Source of the DNA: an uncultured Gemmatimonadota bacterium
GTDB taxonomy: Bacteria > Gemmatimonadota > Gemmatimonadetes > Gemmatimonadales > Gemmatimonadaceae
DNA: 5,605 nucleotides
Direction of reading: 5' to 3'
NCBI GenBank assembly: GCA_946479895.1
Contig: CAMLHT010000246.1
Span: 1-5,605 of the forward strand
The notes beneath the pieces are model-generated. The model did no database searches and was not told where the DNA came from. It was given only the letters and a program-made list of their open reading frames with translations. Shown here piece after piece: positions 1-4,837 of this stretch. Numbering within the stretch: the first letter of the stretch is position 1; the number at the start of each line of letters is the position of its first letter. Both the position numbers and the translations under genes were made by a program.

Positions 1-13
1 TATTAGGTAGACG

Positions 14-1228
14 ATGAGCTCAGAGATGGTCCTCCCAGACACGGCGGCTGCGCAGTCGGTCGGCGTTGCCCCTTCGGCGTCGAGGAGGCAGGCCGACCGC
101 CGGATCGTCGTCGTGTTCATCATCGACAACATGCGGCTCGGGGGGACGGAGCTGAACGCCGTGCGCACGGCTGAACGACTCGATCGGAATCGGTTCGAGC
201 TGCGGGTGGTGTGCCTTGGCCAGGATGGACCGCTGACGGAGCGTTACCGGGCGATAGGGGTGCCGGTGGTGAACATGCCCATCCGGAGCTTCTACGGCTG
301 GAGCATGCTCCGGAGCGGGTGGCAGTTCGTGCGGTACGTCCGGAAGGCCGGGGCGGACGTGGTGCATGCACACGACATCTACAGCAATATCTTCGCTGCG
401 GTATGGACGCCGGTGGCGAGGATCCCGGTGCTGATCACGAGCCGCCGGTGGTGGAATGCCTTGCCGAATCGCAATCTCGCGATCGGAAGCCGGTTCGCGG
501 TGGCCCGCTCGACTGCCGTCCTTGCCAACAGTGAGGCCGTGGCGGATCTCGTCGTGCAGGAGACACCGTCGGCTTCCGGGAAGGTGCGAACCATCACGAA
601 TTTCGTGGATGATGACGCCTTCGAAGAGCTGGAAAGGCAGCAACAGCGCCGACTCCGGGGTGAGTGGGGCATTCCTGACGAGGCAGTCGTCCTGGGATGT
701 GTCGCCCGCCTCGACGCGTTGAAGGATCACGAAAGCCTTCTGCGGGCATTCGCGCAGGTCAAGGCACGCGAACCGCAGACCTTCCTCGTGCTCGTCGGTG
801 ACGGCGAATTGCGGTCCCGGCTCGAGCGTCTGAGCGTCGAGCTGGGGGTGTCCCAAGCCGTCAAGTTCACTGGCGAGATCAGGTCAGCGGGCAACCTGCA
901 TCGTGGCTTCGACATCTCGGTGCTTTCATCGCTGAGTGAAGGCTTTCCGAACACCCTGCTGGAGGCCATGGCGGCAGGAAAGCCGGTCGTGGCCACGAGG
1001 GTTGGCGGGAGCGTAGACGCCGTGGACGAGGGACGGACAGGACTCCTCGTACCACCGGCACAGCCTGAGGAGCTCGCGAGGGCGATCCTCCGCCTGGTCG
1101 AGGACCCTGCGCTCAGGTCGGCCTACGGCCGTGCCGGGAAGCTGCGTGCGAGGGAGCGGTTCACCGCCTCGCGCGCGCTCGGCTCACTCACCGACATGTA
1201 CAGGCACTTCGTGCAAGGCGGAATGTGA
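14..1228 (+). CDS. GT4-family glycosyltransferase (GT-B fold), polysaccharide assembly
   Basis: Predicted cytoplasmic or membrane-associated retaining glycosyltransferase that moves a sugar from a nucleotide-sugar donor onto a growing, probably lipid-linked, glycan. Seen in the 404-residue product: an N-terminal Rossmann strand (about 31-38), the glycine motif GGTE (43-46) and HAHD (118-121), as in the acceptor half of GT4 enzymes. The C-terminal donor half has GCVARLDALKDH (228-239), whose R232 and K237 fit the phosphate-contacting Arg/Lys of the family, then LVGDGELR (260-267) and the E-x7-E motif (E309, E317) inside SEGFPNTLLEAMAAGKPVV. The length is normal for the family. The first 30 residues are extra, polar and poorly typical, so M5 (position 26) is a possible alternative start. 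The ATG at 14 is chosen for the AGGTAG upstream and the ATGA overlap with a stop that could end a preceding gene. The stop overlaps the next start by 4 nt. Donor and acceptor cannot be read from sequence. Confidence 0.93.
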   Translation: MSSEMVLPDTAAAQSVGVAPSASRRQADRRIVVVFIIDNMRLGGTELNAVRTAERLDRNRFELRVVCLGQDGPLTERYRAIGVPVVNMPIRSFYGWSMLRSGWQFVRYVRKAGADVVHAHDIYSNIFAAVWTPVARIPVLITSRRWWNALPNRNLAIGSRFAVARSTAVLANSEAVADLVVQETPSASGKVRTITNFVDDDAFEELERQQQRRLRGEWGIPDEAVVLGCVARLDALKDHESLLRAFAQVKAREPQTFLVLVGDGELRSRLERLSVELGVSQAVKFTGEIRSAGNLHRGFDISVLSSLSEGFPNTLLEAMAAGKPVVATRVGGSVDAVDEGRTGLLVPPAQPEELARAILRLVEDPALRSAYGRAGKLRARERFTASRALGSLTDMYRHFVQGGM

Positions 1229-2601
1229 GCGCGGTGCCCATGCAGCGAAGAGCCATGCGGCGGTCAGCGGTCGGCAACCGCACGAGCGGCAGTGGCGGCG
1301 GCTGGTTCGCCGTCTTTCGCGGCGTCCAGTGGAGTCCGGCGTACGTCGCCTTCCTGGTCTACGTGTTCGTCATCACGACCTACAGGCTGCCGCTCGGAAC
1401 CGAGTCCATGCTCACGGCGCTCGTGCTGCTGCCTCTCGAGCGACGGCCGCTGCGGCTGCCACCCCCCGTCATGTTCGCGCTGGCCTTTCTCGCGTGGGCG
1501 TTCGTCGGGTGGGGAACGTCGAGCTATCCGGATGCGGTGTGGAAGCAGCTGACGGAGCTCGCCAAGATCTGCGGCGTGATGTTCGTCGCCGTGAACGTCC
1601 TGACGACCCGCGAGCGCGTGCGCTTCTTCATGCTCGCCTTCCTCGGGTTCTTCGCCTTCTATCCCGTGCGAGGTGCGCTCTTCTCGTATTTCATCTACGG
1701 CGGAAACGTCGAAGGGCGCGCGGCGTGGAACTACGTGTACGCGAACCCGAACGACATGGCGTCCCTCTGCCTCCTTCCACTCTCCTTCGCGGCGGGCATG
1801 CTCATGACCGAGCGCGAGCGGTGGGTGCGATATTGCGCGATTGCGGGAGCAGTCGTTCTGCCGTTCGTCATCCTGCTGACACAGTCGCGCGGCGCCTTCA
1901 TCGCCCTCGCGGTCGTTGCGCTCATCATCCTCAAGGGACAGAAGGGACGGCGAGGGAAGATCATCCTGCTGGCGGGAGCTGCGGCTGTCGTGATTGCCAT
2001 CGCCGCGCCCTCGTCGGTGTGGGAGCGATTGGGGACGATCACCAGAGTCACCAGCGCTGAATCCGCGGCCACGGTCAATGACGAGGGGTCGGCCCGACAG
2101 CGTATCGAGATCTGGCGTGTGGCGAGGACGATCTTCGCCGAGAACCCTGTCACGGGTGTCGGCCTTGGTGCTTACCCATACGCGCATTACGTGTACGCCC
2201 AGCGAGCGACGTTCGACCCGACGGCACTCGGGCGCCGCGACACGCACAGCACCTACCTGAACCTCCTTGCCGAGACGGGCATCGTCGGCTTCGTCCTGTT
2301 CTTCTCGATGGTCGCCGTGAGCATGCGCGAGGCAGAGCTCGTGCGCCGCCGAGCGAAGCAGTCCCACCCGGCGCAAGCGGCGCAGCTCTTCTACATGGAG
2401 GTCGGTCTCGTTGGGTACTTCGTGGCTGGCATCTGGGGATCCTACTCGATGATGGTGCTCACCTACCTCTACCTTGCCGTCCTCTACTCCACGGCGCACA
2501 CACTGCGTGAGGAGCTCTCCGCCGGCAATGCCGCCACCTTCCATGTGCGGCGCCCGATGCGATTCACCTCGCCGGCAACCAGGCCGAGGGTGACTCGATA
2601 A
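1225..2601 (+). CDS. O-antigen ligase/polymerase (WaaL/Wzy-type) integral membrane protein
   Basis: Polytopic inner-membrane protein of the Wzy_C (O-antigen ligase-like) superfamily. It is predicted to polymerise lipid-linked repeat units or transfer the glycan to an acceptor at the periplasmic face. The 458-residue product shows roughly 10-12 hydrophobic segments (for example 38-52, 82-97, 113-127, 132-158, 178-194, 202-219, 223-237, 246-261, 350-367, 408-422). A large soluble loop lies at about 262-348. Family hallmarks are YANPND (172-177), TQSRGAF (219-225), RQRIEIW (291-297), NPVTGVGLGAY (307-317) and DTHSTYLNLLAETG (339-352). R222, R291 or R293 and H341 sit where WaaL enzymes carry their essential Arg/Arg/His residues; this is my pattern match, not an alignment. 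The start is GTG at 1225, in a GTGA overlap with the previous stop and with AAGG 6 nt upstream. ATG at 1240 is the alternative. Ligase versus polymerase cannot be decided from sequence; the operon context favours exopolysaccharide or O-antigen polymerisation. Confidence 0.9.
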   Translation: MSAVPMQRRAMRRSAVGNRTSGSGGGWFAVFRGVQWSPAYVAFLVYVFVITTYRLPLGTESMLTALVLLPLERRPLRLPPPVMFALAFLAWAFVGWGTSSYPDAVWKQLTELAKICGVMFVAVNVLTTRERVRFFMLAFLGFFAFYPVRGALFSYFIYGGNVEGRAAWNYVYANPNDMASLCLLPLSFAAGMLMTERERWVRYCAIAGAVVLPFVILLTQSRGAFIALAVVALIILKGQKGRRGKIILLAGAAAVVIAIAAPSSVWERLGTITRVTSAESAATVNDEGSARQRIEIWRVARTIFAENPVTGVGLGAYPYAHYVYAQRATFDPTALGRRDTHSTYLNLLAETGIVGFVLFFSMVAVSMREAELVRRRAKQSHPAQAAQLFYMEVGLVGYFVAGIWGSYSMMVLTYLYLAVLYSTAHTLREELSAGNAATFHVRRPMRFTSPATRPRVTR

Positions 2602-4484
2602 TGTGCGGGATCGCCGGGTTTGCCGGCAGCCGCGGCAGGCGGGCTGACGCCGACGCCACGCTGAGCGTAATGTGCGCGGCGATTCGACATCGCGGCCCGA
2701 ACGACGAAGGACACCACGTAGGGCCCGGGGTCGGGCTGGGGATGCGACGACTGAGCGTCATCGACGTGGCAGGCGGATCGCAGCCGATCTCCAACGAGGA
2801 CGGCACGATACACGTCGTCTTCAACGGTGAGATCTACAATCATCACGCGCTTCGCTCGGTACTCGCTCCGCGGCACGTCCTGCATTCGCGAACCGACACC
2901 GAAGTCCTCGTGCACCTCTACGAGGAGCGAGGGACGGCGCTCGTACACGAGCTGCGCGGCATGTTCGCCTTCGCACTCTGGGACGAGCGGCTGGCACGCC
3001 TGACGATCGCCCGTGACCGGCTCGGCATCAAGCCGCTGTACTACTGGCCGACGGCTGACGGCGTCGCCTTCGCCTCGGAGCTTCGGTCGCTCCTCGCGCT
3101 GGACGACTTCCCGCGGGAGATCGATCCGAATGCCGTCCGGGAGTACCTGGCGCTCGGATACGTTCCCGATCCCGGGTGCATCTTCAAGGGAGTCCGGAAG
3201 CTGCCGCCAGGTCACTTGCTCACGTGGGATGCGGAAAAGGGCATCGACGTCAAGCAGTACTGGTCGCCGGTACGCCCCGAGCTGCCGGTGGCTGATGAAC
3301 GCGAAGCGGTGGAGGAGCTGCGCCGTCTCATCGCCGATGCCGTGGGATCACACCTCGAGTCGGACGTTCCCCTCGGTGCGTTCCTCTCCGGGGGCATCGA
3401 TTCCTCGACGGTGGTCGCGCAGATGAAGCGATTCAGCACGTCGTCGGTGGAGACCTTCTCGATCGGTTTCGAGGAGGAGGAGTTCAACGAAGCGCCGCAC
3501 GCCGCGCAGGTGGCCCGCGAGCTGGGAACCAGGCACACGGAGCTGATCGTGCGGCCGGACGCGGACGCCCTGATCGAGCGGGTGGCGCGAACCTACGACG
3601 AGCCATTCGGGGATTCCTCAGCCCTGCCGACGATGCTCGTTTCGGAGCTGGCGCGCCAGCAGGTGACGGTCGCGCTGTCAGGCGATGGTGGGGACGAGCT
3701 GTTTGGGGGATACACGCGATACGGGGAGCTCGAGTCGCGGGGCGCGCTCTCTTCCGGTGCCGTCCGTCGAATGGCCCGACTTCTCGGCGCCCGACTGCCG
3801 CATTCGGCGTACGGCCGGAATCGCATGCTCGACCTTTCCCGCACGCGCCGCGGTCGATACGCGTCCACCGTTGCGCAGGCGCTGGATGTCGATGAGGGCG
3901 GCGTGATCCGTGACGTGTCTCCGCAGCTTTCGCTCGATCATATCCTGGACCGATGGTTCGACCAGGTGAGCGATCGCGACTTCCTCACGCAGATGACGCT
4001 CGTCGACATGATGAGCTATCTGCCCGGTGACATTCTCACGAAAGTTGACCGGGCGAGCATGAGCGTGTCGCTGGAGGCGCGCGTGCCGTTGCTCGATCAC
4101 CTGCTCGTGGAGTTCGCGGCGGGGCTGCCGGGCCGGCTGAAGCGGCGCGACGGCACGGGGAAGTGGATCATGCGAGAGGCTATCAGGGGACTGGTGCCGG
4201 AGAGCGTGTTCCAGCAGCCGAAGCGGGGATTCGGCGTGCCGCTCGTCAGGTGGTTTCGTGCCGAGCTGTCGCACCGTCTGGAGACGCTCGCGCGCCCCGA
4301 TCGCCCGGTATACGGGTACGTGGATCACCAAAGTGTTGTGAGGTTGATCAGGGAGCATCGCAGCGGACGCCGTGATCACAGTCAGATGCTGTGGCGAGTG
4401 CTCGTGCTCGATCTCTGGCTGCAGGCGCTGAAGCGCGGCGAGCTCGCGCAGCCGCTCGGTGACGCCTCGCTGCAGCTGGCTTAG
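2601..4484 (+). CDS. asnB: Glutamine-hydrolysing asparagine synthetase-like amidotransferase (AsnB family)
   Basis: Cytoplasmic two-domain enzyme. An N-terminal class II glutaminase releases ammonia from glutamine, and a C-terminal ATP-pyrophosphatase-type synthetase domain activates a carboxylate by adenylation for amidation. Seen in 627 residues: catalytic Cys2 in MCGIAG, RHRGPND (29-35), RRLSVID (49-55), FNGEIYN (74-80) with oxyanion and Gln-binding Asn75/Gly76, and D99 in SRTDTE. Next comes the PP-loop SGGIDSS (263-269), then LSGDGGDELFGGY (359-371), YLPGDILTKVDRASM (473-487) and KRGFGVPL (541-548). No catalytic motif is missing. The ATG shares one base with the preceding stop (TAATG), GGTGA at 2589-2593 is the ribosome-binding site, and starting here puts Cys at position 2 as the mechanism requires. 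The length and the GYVPDPGCIFKGVRKLPPGH stretch (186-205) recall the amidotransferases of exopolysaccharide and exosortase (XrtA) clusters. Its true substrate may therefore be a uronic acid or other carboxylated glycan precursor rather than aspartate. That is inference from context, and free asparagine synthesis remains possible. Confidence 0.93.
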   Translation: MCGIAGFAGSRGRRADADATLSVMCAAIRHRGPNDEGHHVGPGVGLGMRRLSVIDVAGGSQPISNEDGTIHVVFNGEIYNHHALRSVLAPRHVLHSRTDTEVLVHLYEERGTALVHELRGMFAFALWDERLARLTIARDRLGIKPLYYWPTADGVAFASELRSLLALDDFPREIDPNAVREYLALGYVPDPGCIFKGVRKLPPGHLLTWDAEKGIDVKQYWSPVRPELPVADEREAVEELRRLIADAVGSHLESDVPLGAFLSGGIDSSTVVAQMKRFSTSSVETFSIGFEEEEFNEAPHAAQVARELGTRHTELIVRPDADALIERVARTYDEPFGDSSALPTMLVSELARQQVTVALSGDGGDELFGGYTRYGELESRGALSSGAVRRMARLLGARLPHSAYGRNRMLDLSRTRRGRYASTVAQALDVDEGGVIRDVSPQLSLDHILDRWFDQVSDRDFLTQMTLVDMMSYLPGDILTKVDRASMSVSLEARVPLLDHLLVEFAAGLPGRLKRRDGTGKWIMREAIRGLVPESVFQQPKRGFGVPLVRWFRAELSHRLETLARPDRPVYGYVDHQSVVRLIREHRSGRRDHSQMLWRVLVLDLWLQALKRGELAQPLGDASLQLA

Positions 4485-4511
4485 AGTCACCGACGACGAA
4501 ATCATCGACGC

Positions 4512-4546
4512 CAGGCGCGGCGCCGCGCGGACCTGCAAAATTTTTT
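4512..4546 (+). terminator. Rho-independent terminator of the polysaccharide operon
   Basis: It begins 27 nt after the amidotransferase stop. CAGG (4512-4515) pairs with CCTG (4532-4535). Inside, CGCG (4516-4519) pairs with CGCG (4524-4527) around a GCGC loop, leaving a 4-nt bulge (4528-4531) on the 3' arm. The stem is almost all G and C and is followed by CAAAA and six Ts (4541-4546), the longest T run in this GC-rich intergenic stretch. The bulge and the five bases between stem and T tract make it imperfect. It nevertheless marks the end of the three-gene operon and implies that the downstream lipoprotein gene has its own promoter. Confidence 0.6.
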
Positions 4547-4554
4547 CGCAACTC

Positions 4555-4568
4555 GTGACGGCTGTCAC
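4555..4568. promoter_or_regulatory. CRP/FNR-family-like operator palindrome (GTGA-N6-TCAC)
   Basis: GTGA (4555-4558) and TCAC (4565-4568) are separated by exactly six bases. This is the core spacing of the CRP/CLP consensus TGTGA-N6-TCACA; only the two outermost bases differ (C and T here). The symmetry centre lies between 4561 and 4562, about 42 bp upstream of the start point expected from the -10 box at 4592-4597, and the site directly abuts the weak -35. That is class II activator geometry. The sequence match and spacing are observed. Binding by a CRP-like protein is inferred, and the palindrome could be chance or belong to another regulator. Confidence 0.4.
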
Positions 4569-4597
4569 TGGAGATCGAATGGCATCGTGTTTATGAT
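4569..4597 (+). promoter_or_regulatory. Candidate sigma70-type promoter for the riboswitch-lipoprotein unit
   Basis: A -35-like TGGAGA (4569-4574, 4 of 6 to TTGACA) is followed after 17 bp by TATGAT (4592-4597, 5 of 6 to TATAAT). Transcription would begin near 4603-4605, giving a leader of about 234 nt that contains the inverted repeat at 4620-4679 and the whole riboswitch. The location just downstream of a terminator and upstream of a riboswitch is what is expected. The weak -35 fits dependence on an activator bound at 4555-4568. This is a match by eye, and promoters of GC-rich phyla vary. Confidence 0.4.
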
Positions 4598-4619
4598 GCG
4601 GTCGAAGTGCCTTCCCATG

Positions 4620-4679
4620 CACCTCAGGCGGTGACAGTTCGACCGGTGACATGCTCTCGGATCGATCGTCCCTGAGGTG
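4620..4679 (+). repeat. 9-bp perfect inverted repeat enclosing a possible folded leader-RNA domain
   Basis: CACCTCAGG (4620-4628) is exactly complementary to CCTGAGGTG (4671-4679), so in RNA they would form a 9-bp stem closing a 42-nt region. Inside, CGGT (4629-4632) can pair with ACCG (4642-4645), stacking directly on the closing stem. The remainder includes the palindromic GATCGATC (4660-4667). The element lies between the predicted transcription start and the riboswitch. I recognise no known RNA family in it; it lacks the conserved GEMM strings. It may be a leader structural domain, a DNA operator, or fortuitous. Confidence 0.45.
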
Positions 4680-4704
4680 AAGTCCACAACTGTCGGCAGG
4701 ATCG

Positions 4705-4720
4705 CTCCTGGTTCGCCAGG
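4705..4720 (+). promoter_or_regulatory. UUCG hairpin carrying an anti-Shine-Dalgarno string
   Basis: CCTGG (4707-4711) and CCAGG (4716-4720) form a 5-bp stem capped by a UUCG tetraloop immediately 5' of the aptamer. The overlapping string CTCCT (4705-4709) is perfectly complementary to AGGAG (4826-4830), the ribosome-binding site of the lipoprotein gene. The hairpin would keep CUCCU occupied, while the alternative long-range pairing would hide the ribosome-binding site. The complementarity is seen in the sequence. A regulatory role is inference, since five-base matches to a Shine-Dalgarno site are common. Confidence 0.3.
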
Positions 4721-4721
4721 G

Positions 4722-4814
4722 TCGCGACAAAGGCAAACCCGGCGAAAGCCGGCGACGCAAAGCTACGAGGCTATCGTGCGACGAGAGTCGCGCCACGCCA
4801 GTCGGGCCGCCGAA
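4722..4814 (+). ncRNA. Cyclic di-GMP-I riboswitch aptamer (GEMM-I)
   Basis: Binds the second messenger c-di-GMP and alters expression of the gene just downstream. Signature elements occur in order: GGCAAACC (4732-4739); a stem CCGGC/GCCGG (4739-4743/4748-4752) capped by a GAAA tetraloop (4744-4747); GACGCAAAGCTAC (4754-4766); a second stem; and the 3' strand AGTCGGGCCGCCGA (4800-4813). The second stem is built from CGA/TCG (4766-4768/4802-4804), GGC/GCC (4769-4771/4797-4799) and a 7-bp GTGCGAC/GTCGCGC helix (4776-4782/4787-4793) with a GAGA loop. An internal loop at 4772-4775/4794-4796 sits where the tetraloop receptor is expected. Aligning to the Vibrio Vc2 aptamer from memory puts G at the ligand-contacting position 20 (4732) and A47 at 4759. 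The G argues for c-di-GMP rather than the cAMP-GMP-preferring variants that carry A. The edges are approximate to several bases. Confidence 0.88.
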
Positions 4815-4824
4815 TGTACCCCGA
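4802..4824 (+). promoter_or_regulatory. Possible riboswitch expression-platform hairpin next to the RBS
   Basis: TCGGG (4802-4806) is perfectly complementary to CCCGA (4820-4824), giving a 5-bp hairpin with a 13-nt loop. Its 5' arm is part of the conserved 3' strand of the aptamer, and its 3' arm ends one base before the Shine-Dalgarno GAGGAG (4825-4830). The hairpin and the ligand-bound aptamer are therefore mutually exclusive. No terminator-like stem with a T run lies between aptamer and start codon, so control at translation initiation is more likely than attenuation. The pairing is visible; its function is inferred. Confidence 0.35.
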
Positions 4825-4830
4825 GAGGAG
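4825..4830 (+). promoter_or_regulatory. Shine-Dalgarno site of the lipoprotein gene
   Basis: GAGGAG lies 7 nt before the ATG at 4838, close to ideal spacing and the strongest ribosome-binding site in the window. It fixes the start codon of the lipoprotein and is the likely output of the riboswitch, since it begins 11-12 nt after the aptamer ends. Confidence 0.8.
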
Positions 4831-4837
4831 TGTATTC

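Noticed and set aside
20..856. 278-codon minus-strand open frame opposite the glycosyltransferase
   Set aside because: The composition is Arg/Pro/His/Asp rich with no motif, while the opposite frame has full GT4 motifs.
1131..2060. 309-codon plus-strand frame overlapping the glycosyltransferase and membrane protein genes
   Set aside because: It is an Arg/Ala/His-rich out-of-frame translation of two well-supported genes, with no sensible ribosome-binding site.
1264..2544. 426-codon open frame on the minus strand opposite the membrane protein gene
   Set aside because: The translation is charged and low-complexity (Arg, Glu, His, Asp rich) with no recognisable motif. It mirrors a clearly real gene, as is usual in GC-rich DNA.
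4580..4599. Possible sigma54 promoter (TGGCAT ... TGC)
   Set aside because: The GG and GC elements are not separated by the required 10 bp; the sigma70-like boxes fit better.
4732..4732. Possible cAMP-GMP (GEMM-Ib) specificity for the riboswitch
   Set aside because: The base aligned with position 20 is G, not the A that marks cAMP-GMP-preferring variants. The alignment is by eye, so this is a provisional rejection.
3678..4796. 372-codon open frame on the minus strand opposite the amidotransferase gene and the intergenic region
   Set aside because: It runs through the end of asnB, the terminator and most of the riboswitch. Its product is Arg/Pro/His-rich without domain motifs, so it is a shadow frame.
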